Positions 1 through 10,815 of a stretch of 64,000 nucleotides of DNA are shown one piece after another (position 1 is the stretch's first letter; each line of letters starts with the position of its first letter). Position numbers and translations under genes: made by a program. Origin of the DNA: Bombyx mori (taxonomy: Eukaryota; Arthropoda; Insecta; Lepidoptera; Bombycidae); assembly GCF_030269925.1 (NCBI RefSeq), contig NC_085126.1, forward strand, positions 5,458,501 through 5,522,500, in the 5' to 3' direction. Under the pieces are notes generated by a model that saw only the letters and a list, made by a program, of their open reading frames with translations, was not told the origin of the DNA and ran no database searches.

Positions 1-110
1 CGCGTCATAGCGCTAAACTGACGCCGCGCTATGACGCCGAGATGTCGAGACGCCGAGGCGTCATAACGTAGTGCTCTGACGCGCGCTAATTACGCGTTCT
101 GTTTGACGAA
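1..110. repeat. GACGCC/GGCGTC-rich inverted motif at window edge
   Basis: The first ~110 bases are CpG-rich and carry repeated GACGCC/GGCGTC hexamers. A 9-bp perfect inverted repeat TATGACGCC...GGCGTCATA spans about 30-67. The block stops abruptly into AT-rich DNA. It could be the edge of a transposable element that continues outside the window, or a promoter-like CpG patch; neither is shown. Confidence 0.3.
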
Positions 111-333
111 GCCTTTAACTGTATAGAAAATACATTTTAATAGTTATTAGTGAAGCGAGAGAGATATTTTCATATACTGATTTAGTTTAAAGTTGTAGTT
201 TAAATATTAACATTTTATTTTTATAGCCTAGCAGAACTATATAAGAATTATATAACAAGATGTTGAATTTTCCAAGGTTTCTCCTGAAAAATGACATAAT
301 TTGCATAAGTGACGTTATCGCACCGCATGTGCG

Positions 334-627
334 ATATTTGCACGGCCAGCTCCTGGTCTACGGTAGAATGATTGGCATTGAAGTACCCGCGTCGCCGAAA
401 TATAATACAAATATGGCTTATGCAAGATGTGTTCACACCCAAAAGGGTGAATTCTATAATGTATTACTTTTTTTCTAAATAAATTTAATGTTTATGTGTG
501 CAGATTTTAGATTAAAAAAAATGACGGTATAATCAATTCTTGAACTCACTTAATTTCTAAACAACATATTTGCACGGCCAGCTCCTGGTCTACGGTAGGA
601 TGATTGGCATTGAGGTATTCGTGTCGC
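334..627 (+). repeat. Two 62-bp direct repeats (334-395 and 566-627)
   Basis: A 62-bp block beginning ATATTTGCACGGCCAGCTCC recurs 232 bp downstream with a few substitutions, and both copies end in a GTCGC motif. The blocks contain short open frames but no gene signal. They are probably remnants of one dispersed repeat or a local duplication. Confidence 0.6.
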
Positions 628-850
628 ACCTGGAACATATGAACATCATTTTTTTTTAATTGCACACTTTGTATTTGTAACTGGTTGTATAAGCTCACAC
701 CCTATCCCGTGTTGGATAGTTGGCGGAGCCAACGTAAAAGGTTTGATTCTATAACAGCTGTCTTTTCCTTCAAAGCAGAACTTACAATATATCCTATCAA
801 AAAGTAAAGTTAGAAAGAAATTAAGGGGAGGGGCCAATTCAATTTTGGAA

Positions 851-1075
851 AGATGGATATGTGGACGAGCTCACAGCTCACCTGGTGTTAAGTGGTTACC
901 GGAGCCCATAGACATCTACAACGTAAATGCGCCACCCGCCTTGAGATATGAGTTCTAAGGTTTCAGTATAGTTACAACGGCTGCCCCGCCCTTCAAACCG
1001 AAACACATCACGGCAGAAATAGGCAGGGCGGTGATACCTACCCGTGCGGACTCACAAGAGGTCCTACCACCACTT
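851..1075 (-). repeat. Bm1 SINE, 5'-truncated copy
   Basis: This matches the Bm1 body in antisense (GTGGACGAGCTCACAG, then ACATCTACAACGTAAATGCG, then GAGGTCCTACCACCAC). The tRNA-like head is missing. It stops at the same CCACCAG boundary seen in most other copies of the window. Confidence 0.85.
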
Positions 1076-1499
1076 AAGAGATATGCGGTATTCCATAACG
1101 AATACTCAAACAAGCTATTATCAGTCCATTATCCAGTGACCTCTTTAGTCGGGCATTTAGGGATGTGTCATCACTATTTATTTATTATTTTCACCTGATC
1201 GTAATAATAGTGGAAGGTAACGCGATCGGCTTCGCAGAGCTCCCTGAGGTTCGCGGGCAGGTACCGTACTCGTAGCTCGAGCCGCCACTCGCTGGCCGGC
1301 CACTTCGTCAACAACTCCGAAACGGGAGTGTCCTGATGAATCCATCGGATCTAGAAGGGTTTGCGTACACAAATATTTTAGTTGTTTTTATTTTGATAAT
1401 TGAAATCGTGTACCGATTGTAATGAAAACAAATCCTGAAGAAAAAACCCTACAGCGAGTCCAGAAACGCCAAGGCTACAGTCAGGCCACAGTCAGAGTA

Positions 1500-1583
1500 C
1501 CTCTCTCTCTCTCTTCCTCCCCCCCTCTCTCTCTCTCTCTTCCTCCCCCCCTCTCTCTCTCTTCCTCCCTCTCTCTCTCTCTC

Positions 1584-1617
<34 letters not shown>

Positions 1618-1659
1618 TCCCCCCCTCTCTCTCTCTCTTCCTCCCTCTCTCTCTCTCTC

Positions 1660-1697
<38 letters not shown>

Positions 1698-1716
1698 CTC
1701 CTTCTCTCTTTCTCTC
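1500..1716. repeat. Composite (CT)n/(AG)n microsatellite with higher-order unit
   Basis: A 217-bp pure polypyrimidine tract of CT repeats is broken by TTCCTCCCCCC and TTCCTCCCTC interruptions. The interruption pattern repeats about every 72-75 bp, so it is a higher-order duplication rather than a simple run. Long Ser-Leu and Arg-Glu frames across it are artefacts of the repeat. Confidence 0.95.
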
Positions 1717-1885
1717 GATACAGGGTATCAAGCGGATATCATAGAGTGGCAAGCTAGATATTTTCCTTAATACAATAAAACATTTAAAGATGCACGCTAT
1801 TTAGATTTCTTAGACTCTTACTTTTTATACGCTTTGGGTGTGTTGAATAGCGTATAAGGATTGCACAATTTTCAGCTATTTTACT

Positions 1886-2087
1886 TTTTTCCCTACCTAA
1901 TCGCTGGTAGTCTAAGGGGCTACTCCATCTACCCACGGACCGGTAGGGGAGTTCACGGGGTCAACCTAAGAGAATTACTAACACTGATAGCAGTGCTTCG
2001 CTGAATCTACCACCGGACTGGAATCGCGACCCACTAAGAAGATCCGGAGAGAAACTCAGCGGGTTGTGTCTATAGGCTAGATCGCAC
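1886..2087 (-). repeat. Family-B LINE 3' end, left arm of an inverted pair
   Basis: Antisense copy of the family-B repeat (CTACC...GTTCACGGGGTCAACC...AGAAGATCCGG...AACTCAGCGGGTTGTGTC). It faces a plus-strand copy that starts at once after a ~15-bp spacer, giving arms of about 95 nt. Family B may be the 3' end of a silkworm non-LTR element such as BMC1; that name is from memory only. Confidence 0.75.
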
Positions 2088-2505
2088 CCACAGACACAGC
2101 CCACTGAATTTCTCGCCGGATCTTCTCATTGAGTCGCGTATCCGATCCGGCGGTAGATTCTGCGAAGCACTGCTCTTGCTAGGGTTGTTGAGTACTTCAC
2201 CTTCATCACCTCATATTTATCCGCCTACTACTCGTAGTAGAACTAAGCAGAATGCAATTGATAATAATTAACCCCTAATTTTATGTTTATCTTGTATCAC
2301 GCTTATATTGTAAAAGGGCAAGATGTTGAGGAGATATTGACATTAATTAATTAATTGACATTAGTTGTCAACGGTACTCTGACGTTTCAATACACAACAA
2401 GGGTCAGTGTTAGCATCACTCCGGTTTGAGCCCCGTGAGCTCACCTACTAGTTAAGGTTACGCTGAAATAGCCTCTCAAGGCTATCAGCTTAGGTAGGGT
2501 CAAAT
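2088..2505 (+). repeat. Family-B LINE 3' end, right arm, interrupted by ~200 bp
   Basis: Sense copy in two blocks: 2088-2197 (CCACAGACACAGCCCACTG to TTGCTAGGGT) and ~2400-2505 (GGTCAGTGTTAGCATC to AGCTTAGGTAGGG). The ~200 bp between them is unrelated AT-rich sequence bordered by AGGGT on both sides, so it looks like an insertion or rearrangement. The 3' stem-loop is intact (TAGCC/GGCTA). Confidence 0.75.
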
Positions 2506-2568
2506 AAAATTGGGAAGATACGACCAAAAATTGGAACGAATAATTTAATTTAAAGATATGATCATTAC

Positions 2569-2750
2569 CTTCCCGTTTGAGAGTCTCGCTCGTAAAGCAA
2601 AACAGGACGCGTAGACCCTCTCTCCTGAGGCTAATCTCGAGGCAACGAGTCGCAGCACCGACCTCACGTCTTCATCAGGCGAGGCTCGCACCAGATTGAA
2701 GCCGCCATTCGGCAGATGCACCTTCAAGGTCGACTGATCCGCTACAGCGC
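2569..2750 (-). CDS. Internal exon, probable FERM F1 lobe of focal adhesion kinase (Fak)
   Basis: This minus-strand exon of 182 bp encodes about 60 residues, including STLKVHLPNGGFNLV and SVLRLVASRL, then CFALRARLSNGK. The pattern of a ubiquitin-like beta hairpin (LKVHLPNGGF), DVR-x-V/I helix and C-x-A/G-F/L-R-L strand fits the F1 lobe of the FERM domain of focal adhesion kinases, the cytosolic tyrosine kinases of integrin signalling; this is a memory-based match. The acceptor is TTTGTTTGTTCGATTAAAG and the donor AAG|GTAATG. The exon enters with two bases of a codon and leaves in phase 0. An in-frame TGA lies upstream in the intron. Later exons would lie left of the window. No kinase region is visible here. 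It could be another Ras-binding or FERM-type protein. Confidence 0.55.
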
Positions 2751-2829
2751 CTTTAATCGAACAAACAAATCCATTCAAATCCCGCAAACGTAAAATTCAA
2801 GTATTCTTTGTATTACTAAAAACCGATTT

Positions 2830-3190
2830 GATCACATAAATATTACCCTGGTAACTAAGACCTTTAAGTCATGTCTTATTTTAATTTATATTCTTATCTT
2901 TTATGAAAAATGATAATATGAAATGAAATGAAATGAGATGATATGGGATGAATATAATCTCAGTAAAATGGTGGTCATTTACTAAGATTTTTTTAGTGGA
3001 CTTTTTGGAGAGAGATCCCGAGAAATTACTTCTAGCGGCTTTGTTTCACTTTCCCACATTTGTGCACTTTCACAGATATTAAACAGTTAATAAGCCACCG
3101 TTATTACACATTTAAATCTGAAGAAACACTAAATAGACAAAATAATACAAATCACACAACTTCACTCCTCGCGTTCCCGCCAAAAAGTCA
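2830..3190. other. AT-rich stretch, no gene seen
   Basis: It contains a short ATGAAATGAAATGA-type pentamer run near 2918-2950. No repeat family or exon was recognised. Confidence 0.4.
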
Positions 3191-3193
3191 AAA

Positions 3194-3543
3194 ATGTTTG
3201 ATGTAGATGAATCCTTACAGATTACGCAAAAAAATTCAAGGGTTGAAAGCAATCAGATAGTTATTGACAGCCATTTATGATATGGGCTATGAATAGAAAA
3301 AGTGGAACCCAAACACTTTTCAAAACGACCACGAACACAAAAGGAAAGGTTTTCCAATGGGCCCTAGAGGAGCAATCGTTACAGTTGAGCTGGCTGAATG
3401 AACTTCAAAAGGTTCTCGTTAGTCACGAGCCCGACGGTAGTGTAAACAAACTTCAGTCGGTACACAAAAAAACATTTCAAAGTACACAGCTTAAAAAGAA
3501 TACAACAGCGATACAACAGTATGATAGTGCTAACCACAGATAA
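3194..3543 (+). pseudogene. Unrecognised degenerate ORF pair
   Basis: A 28-codon frame from an ATG at 3194 (MFDVDESLQITQK...) ends in TGA at 3278-3280. It overlaps an 88-codon frame at 3277-3543 (MIWAMNRKSGTQTLF...). The second peptide is rich in Q, K, T and S, has a plausible coding-like composition and no match that I recognise. There is no splice site or poly(A) signal of note. It may be a decayed mobile-element gag or transposase fragment; chance cannot be excluded. Confidence 0.2.
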
Positions 3544-3742
3544 GATACTTAATGGTAAATTCTAAATTGCTGATTTATTTCGATCGGTGAAAGGCTGTTT
3601 GCTTTAATCGACATTTTTGCAACTTTATAAATAAATAAATATATATATAATTTATGAATATAAATAATTATAAATCATTTTAATAAATATTTAATAAATT
3701 AGAAATAGAGAGCTATTTATAATTATTTATAAATTTATAAGT

Positions 3743-4165
3743 AACTAGAGGTCCCGCAGTAGTCGAAATTCGACTATAATTAATTAGAATTGTAAGTTTG
3801 TACACTATTATGATTGTATTTTATACTTCTATAATCACAAATTTCGCCAAGATTACACTATAAAAAATATTAACAAAGACAAACAATATTTAATCTATTC
3901 TCAATTTGACAACAACGTCAAGAACAAAAGTTTGACAATAAATAGTATGCATGCGTGTGTGCGTCAAATACATGGTATGTAGTGTGTGTAATGTTTTCTT
4001 TATTGATCTAATGTATCTTTTATGCATAATTTAAAAAAAATATTAGCATTGTGCACTTCTTCTCTATATTCTCTATAAGTGTGGAAAATTTCATACTCCT
4101 CCGTCCACGCAATTTTCGTAAAAAGGGATACAAAGTTTTTGCTTCACGTATTAATATATAGATTA
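3743..4165 (+). repeat. Family-E dispersed repeat (CTAGAGGTCCCGCAGTAGTCG head)
   Basis: It begins TAACTAGAGGTCCCGCAGTAG and ends TTAATATATAGAT. Near-identical copies lie at 28971-29398 and 51840-52256, with an inverted one split by the LINE at 40585-46907. The defined ends and ATATAGAT tail suggest a non-autonomous element or a LINE 3' end; the class was not settled. Confidence 0.8.
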
Positions 4166-4875
4166 TAAATAGCTCTCTATTTAAAGTAAAATTTTCAAAA
4201 ATATCATAGCAGAAAAAACCTCTTCAGCTATTTGAATAGAGTAGTAAACTTAATTGAAGTTCAACTAAAAACATCAAACTGTTGATGCTAATACCAAATA
4301 AAACGCTCTTTTAATTACAAAGTTAAATGTCGCGTAACATGCGAAATGTCGCTTAAACCCTTCGATCAACAATAGTTACTATCGATGATCGAAGCTTAAA
4401 CCAAATAACATTTCACCCCTTAATTTAATTTTTGATTAAAACGTAAAATGTAGTTTCCGCATGTATTTGAGAATGTTTGACATTTAATAAATTTTTTATT
4501 AATCTGTAATTTCAAGCTCAGGTCTTTAAATTCAGTCAATTAAAATTTTCTTTCCTATAGTTTTATTCATTGTATTAAAATAATTATGTAGAATCTGATT
4601 TACAGTTTAATTACTGTTGACTTGACCGAACGTAGGTACTCTGTGGTTCGATATCCCGATGCCCTTATTAAAGCCTATTGAATGAGGAACCTAGATGACG
4701 TCAGCTATCCAGGGATGAACCGATTTACTAACCGGAGAGATAATTTGTTATTCGAAACTTTATCTATGTTTTTTGAAATTTATTTATGTTCTAATAATTT
4801 TAAAAGATTACTACTGGCCGAGTTTTGATTTCCACTCAATTTCTACAAATTTTGGGTAAATAATATTAATGACTT
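4166..4875. other. AT-rich unannotated stretch
   Basis: No exon or repeat family is recognised. A sequence ATGCTAATACCAAATAAAACG near 4285 resembles text near 29985-30010 (inverted), followed by similar AACTTTGTAATT-type sequence, so old shared repeat DNA is likely. Confidence 0.3.
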
Positions 4876-4877
4876 AA

Positions 4878-5120
4878 GGACGACCCGCCCTCGCTTCGCT
4901 TCGGAAACATTAAATTTTATTATTGATAGCCGAGTCCCGCGATGTAACCCGCGGTTATTGTCGTGCCGCGGGTGACGCCGCGAGGCGAAGCTAGTCTAAA
5001 AAAAGTAGCCTAAGTTACTCTTTATATCATCAGCTACCTATCAGTGATAGTTCCGTCAAAATCGGTCCAGCCGTTCCAGAGATTAGCCGGAACAAACAGA
5101 CGAGACAGACAAAAATTGTA
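4878..5120 (+). repeat. Family-D LINE-type 3' end (GACCCGCCCTCGCTTCGC)
   Basis: It starts CGACCCGCCCTCGCTTCGCT and includes AAATCGGTCCAGCCGTTCC and GAACAAACAGACGAGACAG, the usual 3' region of a widespread lepidopteran repeat. Coding sequence is absent. Confidence 0.65.
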
Positions 5121-5401
5121 AAAAATGTTATTTTGGTGCATGTACCGTATATATATTCATATGCATGTAGTAAAAAGCGGTTATTTCAATATTACAAACA
5201 GACACTCCACTTTTATTTATATGTATGGATAGAAAGTAAAAAAAATACTATAACATCTCCGCTTCCTGTCATTCAGCTAAAATTAACGAAGCCTCTACAT
5301 CATTTTTATGAGCCGCCTAGGGACCAACTTATACTGCAAATGGGTTTGTGCATACAATATTTTTTTCACTTATATACGGTGAAGTTTTTATTTCTTGTGT
5401 A

Positions 5402-5495
5402 GATGGGTCAATGTGCTCACGGCTCTACCGGTGTTAAGTAGATATCAGAGCCCATCAGAATGTGGCCACCCACTTTGAGATATGAGGCTTAAGTT
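5402..5495 (-). repeat. Diverged Bm1 tail fragment
   Basis: It has Bm1-like words in antisense (GATGGGTCA..GTGCTCACGGCTC, GTGTTAAGT, AGAGCCCATCAGA, CCACCCACTTTGAGATATGA) with many changes, so it is an old copy. Confidence 0.6.
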
Positions 5496-5665
5496 TTTTG
5501 TTTTACTGGCCTCGTCGTCAGATCAGCAATGTAAGGGGCAGAGTCAAGCTTCGTTTGAAGAAGGATATGTTATAGCCTTCGGGAAATACCATAGAGGGGA
5601 GCTCATTTCAAAGCCGGATGGTACGTGGAAAATCTCTGGAAACGCACTGGATGAACGCAGTGATT
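5496..5665 (-). pseudogene. Jockey-like LINE ORF2 C-terminus, decayed
   Basis: Read on the minus strand it matches the coding end of the LINE copies at 54836 and 58195 (CCACGTACCATCCGGC, GAGCTCCCCTC, CCTTCTTCAAACGA). Indels and substitutions break the frame. The plus-strand 61-codon frame here is only the reverse of this fragment. Confidence 0.6.
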
Positions 5666-5718
5666 AAAAGTAGTCTGGATGTACATTTCTCAAGCGAAAT
5701 GGCACGCGTTACTGCGTC

Positions 5719-5805
5719 TAATTACGCAATTATGATTATTTAGTTTGATTTTTATTGCAAAATGATATTCCTTAATTGTGGAAGTCAATCTTGAACACGT
5801 CTTAT
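5719..5805 (-). repeat. Old Bm1 5' half fragment
   Basis: Antisense match to the Bm1 segment between the tRNA-like head and body: TAATTACGCAATTATGATT, TTGATTTTTATTGC, then GTGGAAGTCAATC. It is heavily diverged. Confidence 0.5.
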
Positions 5806-5830
5806 GACCCAATTTCATCAGCGCCCAAGT

Positions 5831-7620
5831 TGATTCATCATTATTTCACAATTCACAAAACACGTCTACATTCAAAGCTTCCTCGGTACATACCTATAGA
5901 TATTGCATAGTTCCAAGAGCTGAGACCTGCGACCTTACGACTGCAGTAGCTGAATCATATTCAAACATTAGCGCTTCAATCTAAGCTTTCACTTTAAGTG
6001 TTAGTTTCCATAAGCGCCCATCGGGGGGACCGGTGTAAGCCACGAGACATGAGGATGAAATCAATTGTAATGAAACAACTGCTGCTATAGTGACACCAAA
6101 GGTACACAACTAATTGACGCGGATGGAAAGATAGAAGAAGAAAAAAACGAGTCCGATGACGTCAGAGTCATAAACATATGATTTTATAACATAAGAGTTA
6201 TATATTGTGGAGCTCATTAAAACGAACGAGCTTAAACGTCAGAAACTCACCAGAAATATGGCGCGCGATATTTTATCGTCACATAACACGACCGAGGAGG
6301 CTAGCTTACACGTGTAGAACGAGACGTGACTTAAGCAAAGAGCTACACACGTGCAACTAAATTACAATTTAACTCGCCCAATTAACTTTCGTTCTGGTTT
6401 TTTAACAAAATAAATTTATGGAAAATAATTTTCGATTAAAATGTTTTTAGGTGGGTATTAGAGAAGGAGTTAAGCATGTTTGTAATTTGTATTTGTTGTT
6501 ACAATTGTTGTCGGAGCCATAGATAATACACATAAATGAGTTATAGATGAGCAACTCAAGCACTCAACAAAAATGTTTACGGACGTCGGCCACTAGATGG
6601 CTTCGCTTCGATTAATTTCTCATTGTTCCTGTAGATGGCAGTAACATATTACCTATCCTATATTTTATTTTTAATGAATGTTTTGTAATTATTCCGAAAC
6701 TAAAATTTAATCAATTTGTCTATAACAAATAAAGACTTGTATGATTTATAACTTTTTTATATTTTCTGTGTTTAGTTATACCATAATTAAATACCTCAAC
6801 TTTAACAACATATAAGTTTAGAGGCATCCGCTACAAGATGTCGCTAGTTTCCATACAAAAAAATGTTTGTCTTAAAGTATCGCAGTTTCAGGGCCCCTGG
6901 TCGGAGCTCTTAGAATTAAGATCCGAAAGTCGAACTAAAACTGCTGTCATATGAATCAAAATACGCACTAGTACCAATTAAAGAATTAAATAAGACATTT
7001 TGTCCAATTCAAAAATTTTAAATCTTACACCTGCCTGATGGCTTCTGTCCTAATCGCACGATACGCATATATTGGGCGTGGGCCACGAAGTTATAACCCC
7101 ATTTAGTTGAATCAAAATATGCACAAAGCATACTCATTATTCTTATTAGCGCGCGTGTGTGTGTGTAGTTCCGAAAATTCATCTCGAATGAGGCAGCCGG
7201 TGAAATAAAAAAGTGTGCTACCGTGTTCTCAAATTAAAGGTTGTTTTAAGCAAACACCCTTTGTTGGGAAAGGATTTTAAATGATTTTTTTTTCTTTTTT
7301 GTACTGGTCTTGGACTTGCGCATGGAAAAATGAACCTTAAATACAAGGAATCAGCCTTTATACTTCCGTTTAACAAAACGTTTATATTTCGCGCGTACAT
7401 GAACTTAACGTGAGGAGTGCGATTAAGACTACTTTTTTAAACAGAAAAAAAAACCTTTCAGAAAATAGTAACATAGAAACCTTTCAAACCTGCCAGATTA
7501 CCGAGCAATAATAAACAGAAAACATATGACGTAGTCCGCTTTAAAATTGGGAAGTGCGACTGAGATAGCAAGATTCTTACTGCGCTCACTTTTTTTTCGT
7601 TTTAATAATAATATCAATAA
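5831..7620. other. Intron-like or intergenic DNA, no gene seen
   Basis: Mixed AT-rich DNA. A consensus-like donor (rc of ACTCAC at 6246-6251) exists on the minus strand, but the preceding frame carries stops, so I do not call an exon. A GT run occurs at 7154-7166. Confidence 0.35.
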
Positions 7621-7621
7621 C

Positions 7622-7975
7622 AAGGACCCACTGAGAAGAACCGTCGAAAACCCAGTGGGTTGTGTCTATGGGTCAGTTCGCTTGTTTTTTTTTCCTACCT
7701 ATGCTGATAACCTTGAGAGGCTATTTCAGCTTCACTCTAACGTGTGTAGGTGAGCTCACGGGGCTCAAACCGGAGTGTTGGTAACACTGACTCTAGCAAG
7801 AGCAGTGTTTCGCAGAATCTACTACCGGATCGGAAACGCGACCCACTGAGAAGATCCGGCGAGAAACTCAGTGGGCTGTGTCTATGGTTTAATTCACTCG
7901 TCGAGCCCTTCGTCGCAAGCGACGGGTTCGACGAAGGCGGTGACCGGGTTCGCTCGTCGTAATCGACCAGTTTGA
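7622..7975 (-). repeat. Family-B LINE 3' end, plus a short second fragment
   Basis: The main copy 7684-7975 in antisense runs from the poly(T)/CCTACC tail through GAGCTCACGGGGCTC, AGAAGATCCGGCGAGAAACTC and TCGTCGCAAGCGACGGG. A ~60-bp piece of the same family (GACCCACTGAGAAGAA...GTGGGTTGTGTCTATGGGT) lies directly upstream at 7622-7680, so one insertion abuts another. Stem pairs read TAGCC/GGTTA, with one G-U. Confidence 0.8.
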
Positions 7976-8009
7976 CGGTAACAGTGACCGGTGCCTGAAG
8001 AGCCTAAAA

Positions 8010-8900
8010 GGACCGAGATTGGATTCGTCTGGATCGGATATTTGCGCTCATTAATCGTTCACGCATCTTTAAAATATTAATTGCTGCCTTGTTTTTACCC
8101 CCAATTCGGTCGTTGTTTGCACAAAAATCTTAATTTTATTGGGATTTGAGTGAATCAAACATATCACACATAAATAATAGTTTAAAAAAACTAACAAAAT
8201 GCGCTTGTGTAGAAAATCCAACTAATCCAAAAAAATAGAAAATAAATTTTAATAAATTTCAATTAAAAATAGTGTAAGAAAAAATGATTTTATTGTAAAA
8301 AAGCGTGGGGTACTTTGCAGGATATTATTAAAATAAACCCTTCTACTCATATCTGTTCATAAAATATTTATAACTACTGATACCATGCACTCCATGGTTT
8401 TTTAGTTGGATTTTCTATAAAAGCCTATTTTGTTAGTTTTTTTAAACTACCTATTATTTATTTTCTATTTTTTAGTTGAATTTCAATTTTTTCTATTTTT
8501 TTTCAATTATGTTTTTAAATATTGAATCGTCATCGATCCTTAATGAGTATACCAAATTTCGATTTAATCCGACGTTTTGAAGGGGGTCAAAATCATACGT
8601 TCAAAGATTCCGTTACTAACATACATACGTCTGAAGCTAATAAAAGCGTATTATTAAAAAGAGTAAATCGGAAGCGAAGCTGTTATCTTACCGTGCGTCT
8701 GAATGGGTGCATGTCGCTTGGGCGAGCCGCCCGTCGGAGCGGGCTGCATTGCTCTGGCTAACGCGCCGTCTCCGCACCGCCCGCCACCTTCCGGCTCATG
8801 GCTGCAACAATATAATATGTTCTAGTTTAATTTATATTACGTAACATATAATGTATGGGAAATGTTAGTTTACCTATACTTGCTATGTGCCTTTTTTATT
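8010..8900. other. AT-rich DNA with a GC-richer patch near 8690-8800
   Basis: No recognised exon. The stretch at 8700-8800 (GAATGGGTGCATGTCGCTTG, GCCGTCTCCGCACCGCC) is GC-rich relative to its surroundings, but no protein match is apparent. The 79-codon frame at 8522 is not supported. Confidence 0.3.
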
Positions 8901-8907
8901 TTATTTT

Positions 8908-9297
8908 TTTATTGCTTAGATGGGTGGACGAGCTCACAGCCCACCTGATGTGGTTATTGGAAGTGGTTACTGGAACCCAAAGACATCTACAGCGTAAATG
9001 CGCCAACCACCTTGAGATATAAGTTCTAAGGTCTCAGTATAGTTACAACGGCTGCCCCACCCTTCAAGCCGAAATGCATTACTGCTTCAAGACAGATAGG
9101 CGGGGTGGTGTTACCTACCGGTGCGGACTCACAAGAGGTCCTACCACCAGTAATTACGCAAATTAAAATTTTTGCAGAAGTCAATCGTGAACATTTGTCA
9201 TGTACGTATTTCTTTAAAAAAATTGGTGGGATTCGACCACAGTTGCATCGCTCGATACGAATGCACCGGACGTCTTATCCCTTAGGCCACGACGACT
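8908..9297 (-). repeat. Bm1 SINE, nearly full length
   Basis: In antisense it runs from the TTTTATTGCTTAGATGGGTGG tail to the tRNA-like head ending GGCCACGACGAC. Box B is degenerate (ATTCGACCACAG where other copies read GGGATTCGAACACCG). A short internal stretch of the head-body linker is missing compared with 62503-62948. Confidence 0.88.
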
Positions 9298-9333
9298 CAA
9301 GTGCCTGCTCTTGTCACATGTGGTCAAAATTTT

Positions 9334-9418
9334 GGACTAAATAAAGATAGGCCAGCGACCTTTAACCATAAATGTTGAACCAAATAAAGATGAGCCAGCG
9401 CCCTTTAACCAGAGATGG
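9334..9418 (+). repeat. 43-bp imperfect tandem duplication
   Basis: The unit CTAAATAAAGATAGGCCAGC...TTTAACCATAAATG is followed immediately by CCAAATAAAGATGAGCCAGC...TTTAACCAGAGATG. It directly abuts the head of the Bm1 copy, so it may have formed at or after insertion. Confidence 0.7.
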
Positions 9419-9419
9419 G

Positions 9420-10177
9420 TTGTGAGTCTGCCAATAACAATGCTACTATCTAAATGCTACTAACTAAATCACTAAGCTAACCTTATACATATTTGTTACG
9501 TAAATTCGAACTTGTATTGTTTTTCGGAAGGTTTTCCTCATACTATTTACAGCTGCGTATAAAATAATGTACGACAATAAACAGAAAATACTTCTAATGT
9601 ATTCGTAAATTATAATATAATTTTTGAAGTCGTAACATAATTATCACCTCTAATTAGTTTTAATTGGTAACGTGAAAAGGCGTAAGGGATATAAATAATA
9701 TTTAAGTACATACAGACACACCGGTTGTGGAGAATGACAATTCATAAATACGTTCAAACGAAATAATAAAATTGTGTAGTTATGTTATCTTGGCGAGTCA
9801 TAGTTTACACGTGTATTTTTTATAATTATTTTATTAATTAGAAATTTTCTTTAGTTTATTACAATTAAAAATAGTTTCAGGATGCCAAATGAAGAAGTGT
9901 GGTAATTTTTTAAGCCGTTCATGTGTAGATATCTTAATTTTGTCATGTTTGAAAAATAACAATTTCTTACTTAAGAAAATATAATTAGTTATAATATTTA
10001 TATTAATTAGTAATTAAACTAAGCACGCTAGCTAACAATAAATAATTAAAATAAAAATTTAAAATTTCTCATTCTCGTCATGATTTCACGAAATTTTAGA
10101 CTTGTAACTTTGGAACTAAAGTAATTATTTTTTGTAATCATTTATGTTTGGCATAGTGTTACACAACTTTTTGTTGA
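9420..10177. other. AT-rich stretch, no gene seen
   Basis: Repeated AATTA/TAATT words and long A/T runs. No repeat family or exon was recognised. Confidence 0.4.
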
Positions 10178-10402
10178 AATCACTACATAGTATAAAACAA
10201 AGTCGCTTTCTCTGTCCCTACATCTGTCTGTCCCTATGTATGCTTAAATCTTTAAAACTACGCAACAGATTTTGATGCGGTTTTTTTTAATAGATAGAGT
10301 GATTGAAGCGGAAGGTTTATATGTATAATAACATCCATTAAATAGTGTAGAAATCAATAATAAATTACAGTTTCCTAAGCGAAGCGAGGGCTGGTCACTA
10401 GT
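10178..10402 (-). repeat. Family-D LINE-type 3' end
   Basis: Reverse complement of the 28752-28961 copy, sharing CCCTCGCTTCGCTT, CATATAAACCTTCC, ATCAAAATC and AAGATTTAAGCATACATAGG. The two copies are clearly one subfamily. Confidence 0.75.
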
Positions 10403-10815
10403 AAGATATAAAACACGTAATATGTGACGTGCACCAACGCTATATTTTTCTCTACATTTTTTCTTCACAAAATCCTTTTTGTAACAAGCATTTCCTTCTA
10501 AAAGGGCACTTAAATGTCCCATAGTAATAATTCTATTACGTGAAAGTGGAATACACCATATTTGCGGATATGTTTTCCGGTCACTTGTTCGTTGCTTACA
10601 CAGATATATATGTATGTAACACGTGCTGTTGGATAGTGGAAAGTTCTGGAAAATATTGCAAAGGAGTTAGTTCTTCTTTGTTTTAATGGCCGTAATCTTT
10701 TAAATTCGAATTTCCGTAATCTGTCTCTTTCTTTTGAATTAGGATCTATTGTTGTTTTGTTTTAGCCTCGTTTCGACTTTGTTCAACGTAATCAGTGGCT
10801 CTCAACAAAAACATA

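Noticed and set aside
1422..1757. Ser/Leu-rich and Arg/Glu-rich open frames on both strands
   Set aside because: They are translations of the CT microsatellite, not genes.
6236..6330. Possible minus-strand exon ending at a GTGAGT donor (6246-6251)
   Set aside because: The frame required to join the FERM exon contains stops, and no acceptor-bounded coding piece was found.
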